Shown in pieces: positions 7,632-16,226 of a stretch of 46,621 nucleotides of DNA (positions are counted from its first letter, which is position 1; each line of letters begins with the position of its first letter). Both the position numbers and the translations under genes were made by a program. The notes under the pieces are model-generated. The model saw only the letters and a program-made list of their open reading frames with translations. It made no database searches and was not told the DNA's origin. This DNA is from JAWUWD01 sp034112085. GTDB lineage: Bacteria > Bacteroidota > Bacteroidia > Cytophagales > Cyclobacteriaceae. The DNA is taken from contig JAWUWD010000093.1 of assembly GCA_034112085.1 (NCBI GenBank), positions 1-46,621 of the forward strand, given 5' to 3'.

Positions 7632-8039
7632 CTAATTTGACAGCCGTATTCCTGATAACGATGTCTCAGTAAGTGGCTTTGTTATAAACTTGATCACATG
7701 ATCATTGTTCACTATCTTATCAATATCTCTTTTATTGTCTGAACTAGACAAAATCACAACTTTACACTTATCCTTAATGGTAGCGTTGAATTTTTCAAAT
7801 TCATATAGAAACACAAATCCATCTACAATAGGCATGTTGATGTCCAAGAAAATAAGGTCAGGGAGTTTCTCAACATCATCACAATGTTCTTTCAGATAGT
7901 CAAGAGCTTTCTTTCCTGAGTTCTTCACTTCCACTTCATTTGAAAATTTAGTAATCTCTATGATTCTCTTACTAATGAAGTTGTCAGTATCGTTGTCATC
8001 CACCAACATTACCAAGTCAATTGCTTTAGGGTCTGCCAT
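7632..8039 (-). CDS. Single-domain (CheY-like) response regulator
   Basis: The protein has 135 residues, one receiver domain and no output domain. Visible motifs are the acidic pair in LVDDNDTDNFI, the phospho-acceptor Asp in IFLDINMPIVDGF, the Ser of VILSSSDN, and the conserved Lys of FITKPL. The N-terminal VDDNDxDNFI signature is typical of stand-alone receivers in Bacteroidota, which usually work in phosphorelays or with hybrid kinases elsewhere in the genome. No kinase lies next to it. It stands alone between a strong hairpin and a 136-bp AT-rich gap. Confidence 0.93.
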   Translation of the reverse strand: MADPKAIDLVMLVDDNDTDNFISKRIIEITKFSNEVEVKNSGKKALDYLKEHCDDVEKLPDLIFLDINMPIVDGFVFLYEFEKFNATIKDKCKVVILSSSDNKRDIDKIVNNDHVIKFITKPLTETSLSGIRLSN

Positions 8040-8175
8040 CTATATTCTTTCTTTTCTAAATCATACTTTAAGGCTCTCGATGTCCCATGAATATGATTCA
8101 TTATTTGACTTCCAATATATTATATATTACTAACTAATTTTAATTACTTCATCATTAATATTGAAATAACTCATA

Positions 8176-9975
8176 TTATTTATAGTTCGACAACTTTATT
8201 TGCTCTCCAATAGCGATCTCTCCATTTTCCTTATCATTGATCCTTATAATTTCTTCTATAGAAACACTGTACTTCTTAGAAATACTATACAAGGTCTCCC
8301 CCTTTTCTACTACATGAAATAATTTAAATTCCTCACTATCTGATATTTCCTCCTCTTGATCAAAAGGCACCAAAATAGTCAATTGTTGATCAATAGATAA
8401 TTTATCTGATAGCTTAAGTTGATTATCTTGTACAAGTTTGAGGACTCGAACATTATATCGATTGGCAATACTATAGTAGGTCTCTCCCCTTTTAACAATA
8501 TGCTTTACTTGGTTATACCCAATTGTATCAATCTGTAAATTAGTTACCGGGATCATTGAAAGCTCTAAATGGCTAATCGTATCTTGCGATATAGTATCCA
8601 GCATTATCTCTTTTTCAGAAATTGGCTCACTGATATTCACCTTTATTGCTACAGATTCAAGATCGTCCATCTCTTCATATGCCACAGCAATATGTTCAGG
8701 ACGAATATGTCTGGTCCATAAAACTCTCCCTACCTTCAAATCTCCACTTTCAGTTAGCCTATTTTTAGTCAGTAATTTCTTTAAACTCAGTCCGTACTTT
8801 TGGGAAATCGACCACAAAGTCTCACCAGAATGCACCACATGATAATATAACTTAGCCTTTGACTTTTTCTTTTTAAAATAGTAAGCAGTTCCTTCAATTA
8901 CTCTATGATCAATTTCAATGTCGTTGATATTGAGAAAGTCACTTAGACTTAGATTTCCCTTTTTAGCCAGATCGATTAACTTATCTCCGCTCTGTCCTAC
9001 GATACCAGGCAACCTATTGACATTCACAGTTCTACCAGAGTATTCTGCCCTACCCCTCCATGATTTGATGACTGGAAATAATTTTGCTTGAGCTTGATTA
9101 TAGCTCGGTACCTTCTTCACAAATAGCTTCTTAGGCTTTGAAGATTTATCCTTACCTTCTGCTATTTTCACTAATTGCTTATTTGGCACGATCACCGCAT
9201 ACTTCTTATCAGAAGGAACTTTACCTTTTCTTAGCCACTTGTTATATTTTGCTAACTCCTCTTCATTGAGTTTAAATATTTTAGCAACATCATTAAGTGA
9301 CTTACCAGAAGCTGACTTATATACAGATAAGTAAACGGATGGTTTAGACTTGCCTACTGCATCTTCAAAAGCCACTTTATGTGCCAAGTATTTTTTCACA
9401 TACCAGTAAGTCTTCTTTGTTATAGTCATCTGCTTTGCTCCATAAAGCTTCTTATTTGTAACTTTCAGTGCCCCTCCAGCACCCATTTGATAGGCCTGAA
9501 CTGCATACAACCAATTGTCAAAATAACCATTGTTCTTTTTAAGATACTTTGCTGCTCCCATAGATGCAGCATATATATTTTTACGTTCATCGATATTCCT
9601 ATCTACCCTAAGACCGACCTCTACAGCTGTGAAATCCTTGAACTGCCAATAACCCACCGCATTGGATGTGGAAACAGCATCTGAGATCAATCCACTCTCT
9701 TGAATCACCAAATACTTAATCTCTTCAGGCACTCCTTCCTGTCGAAAAGCTTCTTCGATAAAATGAAAATATTGATTTGCCAGATCTACCTTAGCATTGA
9801 AGTATTTGGGATGTCTGGTAAGATCATCCACATTTTTCTGAATCTCAGCTCGTGCACCATCAGTGATTTTGATTCGCATGTTGCCTATCGACATTTTGTT
9901 TGGGACTCTAGGACCTTGCGCAAAGGTGAGTGTCTGAGACAGTACAATTAATAAGCCTATAACAAACTTCTTCAT
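8176..9975 (-). CDS. Lytic transglycosylase with SLT domain and LysM repeats (MltD-like)
   Basis: The 599-residue exported protein begins with a signal peptide (MKKFVIGLLIVLSQTLTFAQ). Residues about 75-200 are an SLT-type transglycosylase with the catalytic Glu in VIQESGLISDAV, then NAVGYWQFKDFTA and the AVQAYQMGAGG segment. It would cleave peptidoglycan to 1,6-anhydro-muropeptides in the periplasm. The C-terminal half carries three clear LysM peptidoglycan-binding modules starting at YHVVHSGETLWSIS, HIVKRGETYYSIA and FHVVEKGETLYSIS. A weaker LysM-like stretch lies near residue 215 (YKSASGKSLNDVAKIF). The stop of the methyltransferase gene upstream is 1 base from its start, so they form one operon. 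MltD-type proteins take part in cell wall turnover and division. Confidence 0.92.
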   Translation of the reverse strand: MKKFVIGLLIVLSQTLTFAQGPRVPNKMSIGNMRIKITDGARAEIQKNVDDLTRHPKYFNAKVDLANQYFHFIEEAFRQEGVPEEIKYLVIQESGLISDAVSTSNAVGYWQFKDFTAVEVGLRVDRNIDERKNIYAASMGAAKYLKKNNGYFDNWLYAVQAYQMGAGGALKVTNKKLYGAKQMTITKKTYWYVKKYLAHKVAFEDAVGKSKPSVYLSVYKSASGKSLNDVAKIFKLNEEELAKYNKWLRKGKVPSDKKYAVIVPNKQLVKIAEGKDKSSKPKKLFVKKVPSYNQAQAKLFPVIKSWRGRAEYSGRTVNVNRLPGIVGQSGDKLIDLAKKGNLSLSDFLNINDIEIDHRVIEGTAYYFKKKKSKAKLYYHVVHSGETLWSISQKYGLSLKKLLTKNRLTESGDLKVGRVLWTRHIRPEHIAVAYEEMDDLESVAIKVNISEPISEKEIMLDTISQDTISHLELSMIPVTNLQIDTIGYNQVKHIVKRGETYYSIANRYNVRVLKLVQDNQLKLSDKLSIDQQLTILVPFDQEEEISDSEEFKLFHVVEKGETLYSISKKYSVSIEEIIRINDKENGEIAIGEQIKLSNYK

Positions 9976-9976
9976 A

Positions 9977-10621
9977 TTAGATTTTTCTTAAAACCATCAA
10001 TCCATCTCTGATTGGAAACAATACATTTTCCACCCTGACATCTTCATGAACTTTCTTATTGAAGGTAACGATGGCCTCTGTATCTCTATCTAGTTTTTTC
10101 CTATTCTTATCCAAAACCTTGCCACTCCATAGGACATTGTCGGCAATGATAAATGCACCTTTAGGCATCTTATCAAGTACCATTTCAAAATAACTTGAAT
10201 AATTGCCTTTATCGGCATCAATAAATACTAAGTCGAATGAGATATCCAATGTTGGAATAACATCTATAGCATCCCCTATCCGATAGTCAATCTTGTCAGT
10301 GTAATCGCTTTTATCTATATACTTTCTCACAATATCTTCCAGCTCCTCATTAACATCAATCGTCACTACTTTCCCATCAGCAGGTAATGTTTCCGCAAGG
10401 CACAATGCTGAATAGCCCGTATATGTACCAATTTCAAGTACATTTTTTGGTTTGATCATATGGCACAACATGGTCAAGACTCTCCCCTGTAAATGTCCCG
10501 AGAGCATTCTTGGCACCATCACAGTAGCATATGTTTCTCTATCTAGCTCAGCTAAGACATTGGGGCCAATTGTAGTATGGTCGTCAATATATTTTTGAAG
10601 TTCCTTATCTATGAAGTCCAT
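9977..10621 (-). CDS. Class I SAM-dependent O-methyltransferase
   Basis: This 214-residue protein is of the caffeoyl-CoA/catechol O-methyltransferase-like family (Methyltransf_3). Evidence is the SAM-binding VLEIGTYTGYSALCLAE, the acidic VVTIDVNEEL after strand 2, the metal-binding region DLVFIDADKGNY, and FIIADNVLWSGKV. Family members use a divalent metal and methylate catechol-like hydroxyls; the bacterial substrate is usually unknown. It sits between the M16 protease (1 base gap) and the transglycosylase, so the three are probably co-transcribed. That gives little hint of the substrate. Confidence 0.92.
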   Translation of the reverse strand: MDFIDKELQKYIDDHTTIGPNVLAELDRETYATVMVPRMLSGHLQGRVLTMLCHMIKPKNVLEIGTYTGYSALCLAETLPADGKVVTIDVNEELEDIVRKYIDKSDYTDKIDYRIGDAIDVIPTLDISFDLVFIDADKGNYSSYFEMVLDKMPKGAFIIADNVLWSGKVLDKNRKKLDRDTEAIVTFNKKVHEDVRVENVLFPIRDGLMVLRKI

Positions 10622-10622
10622 C

Positions 10623-11855
10623 CTAATTAGGGATATAGGTCAAACAACTTAATGTGTCCTCATCAAACATCTCTTGAGCAACTTGTTGAATTTGCTCAGC
10701 AGACACACTTCTAATCTTTTCAAAAATACTTTCTAATGACTCTACATGTCCTTTATCCAACATACTCTTCCCTATCGCCAGCATTAAACTCGCATTGTTT
10801 TCCTCTGACATGGCTATCTGACCAATCAGCTGCTCTTTGGCTGAATGCAATTGCCTGACACCCATCGCAGTATTTCTAAATGATTTGAGTTCCTTATTGA
10901 CCAATGAAATACTTCTATTGAGTTGACTTGGCTCTGTCCCAAAAGAAACTCCAAACAATCCTGTATCTGAGTAACTAGTGTATGAACTATCAATTGCGTA
11001 AACCAATCCATGTTTCTCACGGAGAGATAAATTCAGTTTTGAGTTCATACTTGGCCCCCCCAATAAATTGACCAATAGGAAAAATGGAATTTTCAGCACG
11101 TCCGTTGATGAATATGCTGGTCTTCCAATAACACAATGTGATTGGGTAATAGAACGTTTTATTTCTGAATTTATAGACTTATAACCACTAATCGCTATTC
11201 GCTTTCTACCTGCAGACATCCGTGGAATACCCGCAATATATTTTTCAGCAAGCTTAATAACTTTCTTCATCGGCATATTGCCTACTGAAGTAAAGACAAC
11301 CTCTTCGGTATTTAGATTATTCTTGATGAAATTCTCAAAATCCTTTTTCTCGAACTTATTGATGATCTCTGGTTTTCCCAAAATATTCATCCCCATTGGG
11401 TGATCTCCGAAGACCACATAGTCAAATTCGTCTTGAATAGCATCTTCCGGAGCATCCTGGTACATCGCCATTTCTTCAAGGATCACTTGCCTTTCTTTCA
11501 GGATCTGTTTCTCAGGAAATACGGAGTCAAAAGTAATATCCGCTAATAACTCGACCGCCTTCTCAAAATGCTCATCAAGTACCGATGCATGAAAGGTGAT
11601 TTTCTCCTTACTAGTATAGGCATTTAGCTCGCCTCCAACGGCATCCAGTCTATTAAGGATGTGAAAAGCTTTCCTTTTATTCGTGCCTTTGAAAGCCATG
11701 TGCTCCCAAAAGTGAGCAATACCTTGCAAGTGCGCAGGTTCATCTCTACTTCCGATATTGAGCATAAATCCACAGTGCACAACTTTAGTATGTGAAACTT
11801 GCTTATGTACTATTCTAATTCCGTTGGGGAGTGTGTGTAATTCGTAATCAGTCAT
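10623..11855 (-). CDS. M16 family zinc metallopeptidase
   Basis: The ATG at 11855 gives MTDYELHTLPNGIRIVHKQ, the standard N-terminus of the family, so I prefer it to an ATG at 11939; the product has 410 residues. The inverted zinc motif HxxEH is seen as HFWEHMAFKGT (H48, E51, H52), with the third ligand in the ERQVILEEM helix. The C-terminal inactive M16 domain has the R/Y region REKHGLVYAIDSSY. Members (PqqL, YmxG, mitochondrial processing peptidase-like) degrade peptides. No signal peptide is seen, so the cytoplasm is likely. It heads the operon M16 - methyltransferase - transglycosylase. A -7 box lies just upstream. Confidence 0.93.
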   Translation of the reverse strand: MTDYELHTLPNGIRIVHKQVSHTKVVHCGFMLNIGSRDEPAHLQGIAHFWEHMAFKGTNKRKAFHILNRLDAVGGELNAYTSKEKITFHASVLDEHFEKAVELLADITFDSVFPEKQILKERQVILEEMAMYQDAPEDAIQDEFDYVVFGDHPMGMNILGKPEIINKFEKKDFENFIKNNLNTEEVVFTSVGNMPMKKVIKLAEKYIAGIPRMSAGRKRIAISGYKSINSEIKRSITQSHCVIGRPAYSSTDVLKIPFFLLVNLLGGPSMNSKLNLSLREKHGLVYAIDSSYTSYSDTGLFGVSFGTEPSQLNRSISLVNKELKSFRNTAMGVRQLHSAKEQLIGQIAMSEENNASLMLAIGKSMLDKGHVESLESIFEKIRSVSAEQIQQVAQEMFDEDTLSCLTYIPN

Positions 11856-11869
11856 AAAGTATAATATCA

Positions 11870-11877
11870 CAAATATA
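11870..11877 (-). promoter_or_regulatory. Candidate -7 box for the M16 peptidase operon
   Basis: Read on the minus strand this is TATATTTG, an exact TAnnTTTG match 14 bases before the chosen ATG at 11855. It supports that start over the one at 11939, which would lie upstream of the promoter. No clear -33 TTTG was found at normal spacing. Confidence 0.45.
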
Positions 11878-12074
11878 GATAGTTTAAAGCTGGTCTGATC
11901 AGACAGGTACATATAAAATAACATTGCGCCTGCTGACAAACCAAATCATTCGATAATGAACACTATTGCCCTTTTTCGGTCATTTGTTGAATGATAATGT
12001 TCTTAATTCTATCGTATAGGCTGATTACTTTGGCACGTCTATTGCAAATTTGAATTGACTAAAAGTAGGCATAT

Positions 12075-12317
12075 ATGGAAACTTTAGAAGCAAAGTTCAA
12101 ACTCTCATTTACTAGCGAGCAATATGATCATGCAAAGCAGTATGTAGATGATATGAAAAAACATCGAAAACGAATCTATTGGCTGGGAAAGGAAGATAAG
12201 TCAGATGAAGAGCTTATTGTATCACAAATCGTTCATAGGATACTATCTGGATTCTACAATAACTATGACCCATCATTTGCGAAAAAACAAATTTTGGAAT
12301 TATCTACTGCTATTTAA
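12075..12317 (+). CDS. Small hypothetical protein, 80 residues
   Basis: I do not recognise this protein. It is highly charged, probably all-helical and without Cys, signal peptide or membrane segment. It has an early KFKLSFTSEQYDHAKQYV, a basic KKHRKRIYWLGKED patch and a C-terminal helix ending in KKQILELSTAI. It is the only plus-strand gene in an otherwise minus-strand 20-kb stretch. It lies between the divergent M16 operon and the convergent nucleoside phosphorylase, whose stop is the very next base (12318). Its codon use looks like that of the neighbours and no overlapping minus-strand gene explains it. It is likely real, and I offer no function. Confidence 0.6.
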   Translation: METLEAKFKLSFTSEQYDHAKQYVDDMKKHRKRIYWLGKEDKSDEELIVSQIVHRILSGFYNNYDPSFAKKQILELSTAI

Positions 12318-13175
12318 TTAGATATTATTCAGCACTTTTAGAATCAAATCATCCACCACTTTATTTGCATTAGGAGAGAATTTATTGGTAATTCTATTAG
12401 CAATAATTGCGTTTACGCTCAGCATTTCATGCCCTAGTAATTTTGCCAATGCATAATACCCAGCTGTTTCCATTTCAAAATTAGTCAACCAAAAGTCATC
12501 TTCATGAAAACAATTAAGATCATCAATCAAATTTGGGTGTTTGAGTTCTAGTCTTACCTTTCGGCCTTGTGGCGCATAAAAACCTGGACAGGTCACTGTA
12601 TTACCAGTAATCATCTCCTTAGCAATTTTCTCTTTTAAATATTGTGAGCCTCTAGCAATATACGGTTTGAATGAAATCCCAGTCTCCAGCTGAATATTGG
12701 ATACAATCCTTTCCTCTCGCTCATTTTGGGGAAGGTTATAGAAACACATCAAAGTATCTAACCCAATGGCATAATCCGAGACCAGATGTGAACCCAACGG
12801 AATATCCTGCTGCATAGCTCCAGAAGTCCCAATTCGAATAATGTTCAGTTTCTTATGTTCAGACTTCACCTCCCTTGTTTCCAGATCAACGTTAACGAGT
12901 GCATCTAATTCTGTGAAGAAGATCTCAATGTTATCAGTACCCATCCCTGTACTAATGACCGTAATTCGTCTTCCTTTATAATTTCCAATATGAGTAATAA
13001 ACTCTCGCTTATTCATCTCGAATTCCACTTCATCGAAATGCTTACTTACGCTATGCACTCTATTAGGATCGCCTACAGTGATTATCGTATCTGATATGTG
13101 CTCTGGCTTAAGATTGAGATGGTAAACACTACCATCTTCATTCAATATTAGATCAGTTTCAGATATTTTGGACAT
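12318..13175 (-). CDS. Nucleoside phosphorylase (uridine/purine phosphorylase family)
   Basis: This 285-residue protein is of the PNP_UDP_1 fold. Evidence is the phosphate-binding TIITVGDPNRV near residue 32, the VISTGMGTDNIEIFF segment, IRIGTSGAMQQDIPLGSH, and the nucleoside-binding FEMETAGYYALAKLLGH. These enzymes split nucleosides with phosphate into base and ribose-1-phosphate. The GDPxR plus FEMETAG pattern fits uridine phosphorylase-like members. The extra 30 to 40 residues compared with E. coli Udp are usual for Bacteroidota. It makes a salvage pair in spirit with cdd (32965), although the two are far apart. Confidence 0.88.
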   Translation of the reverse strand: MSKISETDLILNEDGSVYHLNLKPEHISDTIITVGDPNRVHSVSKHFDEVEFEMNKREFITHIGNYKGRRITVISTGMGTDNIEIFFTELDALVNVDLETREVKSEHKKLNIIRIGTSGAMQQDIPLGSHLVSDYAIGLDTLMCFYNLPQNEREERIVSNIQLETGISFKPYIARGSQYLKEKIAKEMITGNTVTCPGFYAPQGRKVRLELKHPNLIDDLNCFHEDDFWLTNFEMETAGYYALAKLLGHEMLSVNAIIANRITNKFSPNANKVVDDLILKVLNNI

Positions 13176-13224
13176 AAGAATAGATATTGAGAAGCTCTAA
13201 TATAAATCAAAAAGAACTCAATCC

Positions 13225-14187
13225 TTATAAAAATTCTTCGGTTTTGGCACTTCTATAGAATCCTTTGTATGGGTTATAACCTTTAGTGTCCTTTTGGTAG
13301 TAACCAGTTCCATCATAAGGTCTTTTCTCAGGAGCTTCTTTACATTCTGTAGAGCATGCTCCATCCATTTCCCAACCACACTTTTCACATATCGACAAAT
13401 GCTTATTACATTCAGAATTAGCACAATTGACCATTCTGTCCGATTTTTCATTACAAATGTGACAGATAGCGTATACTTCCGGGTTTACTGTATTGACATC
13501 TGCGACTATTCGATTGTCAAACACATAACACTTACCATCAAAATCTTCTCCTCCTTCTTCAATCCCGTATTTGATAATACCCCCATGAAGTTGGTATACA
13601 TTCTCAAATCCTTGTTCAAGTAAATATGCGCTTGCTTTCTCACATTTGATTCCGCCTGTGCAATAGGTCAGAACTTTTTTATCCTTGTACTGTTTCAATT
13701 CTTCAAGCTTCCCTGGCATATCTCGGAAATTCTCAATATCCATTGTCACGGCATTCTTGAACTTCCCCACGCCATGCTCATAATTTGACCTGCAGTCCAA
13801 CAAGATCACATCCTCGTCATCCTTCATCTTCTTGAATTCACTAGGCTCTAAGTGTATTCCTGTTTCGCGATTGGGGTCCACATGATCAAAACCCGATAAT
13901 ACGATTTCAGGTTTGATACGTACATTCAGCTTTTTGAAGGCGTCATTTTCGACATCTTCAATTTTGAATTCCAGTGAATCAAATCTAGGATCAGACTTGA
14001 CAATGTTCATGTATCTCTGACAATCTTCCTTCAGTCCGGAAACTGTCCCATTAAGTCCTTCTGGTGCAACAATGATTCTTCCCTTCAAATTGTTATCCAA
14101 ACATAGAAGGTGATGCTCATCTCTAAAGACATCAGGATCTGCTATAGGCGTATAGCAATAGTAAAGTAATACTTGATATTTTTTCAT
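13225..14187 (-). CDS. trhO: tRNA uridine(34) hydroxylase (rhodanese-type, TrhO/YceA)
   Basis: This 320-residue protein shows the UPF0176 order. An N-terminal acylphosphatase-like part has EGLNGTVSG near residue 43. A rhodanese domain (about 110-210) has the active Cys in TYCTGGIKCEKASAYL and the upstream VILLDCRSNYEHGVGKF. A C-terminal zinc-binding tail has paired cysteines (CHIC, then CANSEC, CEKCGWE, CSTEC). TrhO makes 5-hydroxyuridine at position 34 of tRNAs using O2. The C-terminal Cys cluster is a family feature. It is preceded by a 93-bp gap with a small GC hairpin (CCCTG/CAGGG near 14197) and is probably transcribed on its own. Confidence 0.92.
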   Translation of the reverse strand: MKKYQVLLYYCYTPIADPDVFRDEHHLLCLDNNLKGRIIVAPEGLNGTVSGLKEDCQRYMNIVKSDPRFDSLEFKIEDVENDAFKKLNVRIKPEIVLSGFDHVDPNRETGIHLEPSEFKKMKDDEDVILLDCRSNYEHGVGKFKNAVTMDIENFRDMPGKLEELKQYKDKKVLTYCTGGIKCEKASAYLLEQGFENVYQLHGGIIKYGIEEGGEDFDGKCYVFDNRIVADVNTVNPEVYAICHICNEKSDRMVNCANSECNKHLSICEKCGWEMDGACSTECKEAPEKRPYDGTGYYQKDTKGYNPYKGFYRSAKTEEFL

Positions 14188-14280
14188 AACTCAGCCCTGT
14201 TTCAGCAGGGTGTTAGGTTGTACTATGTATAAAGTTCGAAGTCAGCATGAAGCTTTGAACCTTAAATTTAAGACTCTTTA

Positions 14281-14919
14281 TTAACTCTTTATTTCTTGTG
14301 CCGGATTACCAAAGACAGTCGCTCCTTTTGCTACATCGCTGATCACCACTGATCCAGCCCCTACTCTAGCTCCTTTTCCAATTTTCACTCCTGACACGAT
14401 GGTCACGCCTGATCCTATAAACACCTCATCTGCTATTTCCACAGCATTATTCACAATGCTACCTGCACCAATTTGCACGAAATCGCCAAGAATAGATTCG
14501 AAATCGACTACGGAATTTGTATGTAAAATACAGTGATTTCCCATTTTAGCATTGGCTCCTATTATAACACCAGCATTGATGAAATTGCCATGTTCGATAT
14601 GAGCAGATTGAGCAATAGAAGCTTGATTATGAATAGCGTTAACAGGCATTATTTTCCTACGCTCATTCAGCATTTTCACAGTTGCTTTTCTTACTTTATT
14701 ATCATCCTCCGCAATAAAAGCTTGACATTTCTTCCCGATCAACTTCAAAAAGCCATCGTCAGAAGTGCTGCCTAAAACGGATACATCACCGTACTCTTTG
14801 CCATGCTCTTCTTTTTTGTCATCCAAAAATCCGTAGATGACGATATCTCTGCTTGTGAACATTTCTTGAGCGGCTCTACCTAGCGCGTTAGCTCCAAAAA
14901 TTATTATCGGGTTTTCCAT
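14281..14919 (-). CDS. PglD/NeuD-like sugar acyltransferase
   Basis: The protein has 212 residues. The N-terminal part is a small Rossmann-like domain (IIIFGANALGRAAQEMF, then YGFLDDKKEEHG), followed from residue 95 by left-handed beta-helix hexapeptide repeats (SAHIEHGNFINAGVIIGANA, then NAVEIADEVFIGSGVTI). The conserved His of the family is in ILHTNSVVDFES. PglD/NeuD proteins acetylate amino-sugars or sialic acid for surface glycans. The 30-base gap to the next upstream gene, a polytopic membrane protein, suggests a surface-glycan pair. The substrate cannot be read from sequence. Confidence 0.88.
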   Translation of the reverse strand: MENPIIIFGANALGRAAQEMFTSRDIVIYGFLDDKKEEHGKEYGDVSVLGSTSDDGFLKLIGKKCQAFIAEDDNKVRKATVKMLNERRKIMPVNAIHNQASIAQSAHIEHGNFINAGVIIGANAKMGNHCILHTNSVVDFESILGDFVQIGAGSIVNNAVEIADEVFIGSGVTIVSGVKIGKGARVGAGSVVISDVAKGATVFGNPAQEIKS

Positions 14920-14949
14920 GTCTTTATCAATTTGAGGGCAAAGGTACTG

Positions 14950-16221
14950 CTATTCACTAATATCTTCAACTTTCACTGAGAATTTGCTTTTCAAGTAATT
15001 CAACAAAGGATTGTTAGATGAAACCAGAAGAACCAATACAGGCAGAAACCCAACGCGATATCTAGCAAGTGTTCCCAAGTTCGGTGCAGACATTGCTAAG
15101 AAACCGGTGAGTAAGGCAACATAAAGGATGGCTGATATTATTAATAAATTGTAACGGCTCTTTTTCAAATACCAGACTTGGAAAAGAGCACCAATTGCGA
15201 ATATTAAAAGCACAAAGTTCTCGATACCAATCAGATATTCAATTGGTTGATTTACCTCCCATATCCCCATCCTAAAAAATCCTGACCAAATTGCTAGCGG
15301 AAAATAATAGCCAATACTCCAAATATTAGGCTGTAGATCAAGGTAGCGGATAAGCTGATCAGGTCTAGAGCTAATAACGTAAAGATCATGATTGTCTACT
15401 ATTACTTGGAAGATGTTGGATAAATGAAAGTTTGGGTGCAGAAGAGAGATCAGGCCAACAAGTATTATCACTAAGACACCATATACTGCATATTTATTAA
15501 GAGTGAATCGATTGGTTTTACGAATTTTTTCAGTGATGGTTAGCGGTATGACTGCAATTAAAAATACACCAAGATAGTAGTACTTCAATTGCCAGACCAA
15601 AAACAAGAGGATAAATGAAAGAGCTATTCTCTTCCAACTTATTTTGTGAGTAAATAACCAATCAATGAGCAATTTGATTAACATCATCAACGCGCCCATC
15701 GCTATACTCTCTTTAATAATTCCTGAACTCCAAAATACTACTGAAGGAAAAAACAATAGCGCTATTAATATCCCTAATCGGTTTGAAGGGAAATACTTCA
15801 CCAATGAATTGGCTAATGCCCAAAATCCTACAAAACTGAATAGTGAGAAGTAAACCCCTGAAAGCCAATAGTTTTGTCCTGTTAGTAAATGAACTAGACT
15901 TAATAATTTAACTAAAAAGAAAGCTCTCGGCTGGTTGGAATAGATGAATTGAGAGTTCTCTTCAGCTGACCCTGCCAGCACTTTGAAGTACGCACTGAAG
16001 TCTTTTAAAAACAGATCGCTTAATAGAATAGCATCTTGATGATAACCTATGGTATCTCCATAACCATAGTGGTAGAAATACAGCAGTCCAACACCAACTC
16101 CAGCCAATAGTTTAATGATTAAAGTAGGGAAGAAATATTTCCTAAGTCCTGAAGTTTTTTGCGTTTTATAAATCCACCAGATGATCAAAACTATGAAGAA
16201 AATATTTAGAATTTTGACCAT
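14950..16221 (-). CDS. Polytopic inner-membrane protein, GT-C-like, unknown function
   Basis: This 423-residue protein has about 10 to 12 hydrophobic segments, the first at residues 3-19. The first large loop carries an acidic/polar motif YGYGDTIGYHQDA near residue 52. Its placement after membrane segment 2 recalls the periplasmic acidic loop of GT-C glycosyltransferases and EpsG-like polymerases. No finished family signature is seen. It lies between DUF2851 (5 bases) and the PglD-like acyltransferase (30 bases), all on the minus strand, which suggests a glycan-related unit. Confidence 0.7.
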   Translation of the reverse strand: MVKILNIFFIVLIIWWIYKTQKTSGLRKYFFPTLIIKLLAGVGVGLLYFYHYGYGDTIGYHQDAILLSDLFLKDFSAYFKVLAGSAEENSQFIYSNQPRAFFLVKLLSLVHLLTGQNYWLSGVYFSLFSFVGFWALANSLVKYFPSNRLGILIALLFFPSVVFWSSGIIKESIAMGALMMLIKLLIDWLFTHKISWKRIALSFILLFLVWQLKYYYLGVFLIAVIPLTITEKIRKTNRFTLNKYAVYGVLVIILVGLISLLHPNFHLSNIFQVIVDNHDLYVISSRPDQLIRYLDLQPNIWSIGYYFPLAIWSGFFRMGIWEVNQPIEYLIGIENFVLLIFAIGALFQVWYLKKSRYNLLIISAILYVALLTGFLAMSAPNLGTLARYRVGFLPVLVLLVSSNNPLLNYLKSKFSVKVEDISE

Positions 16222-16226
16222 AATAT

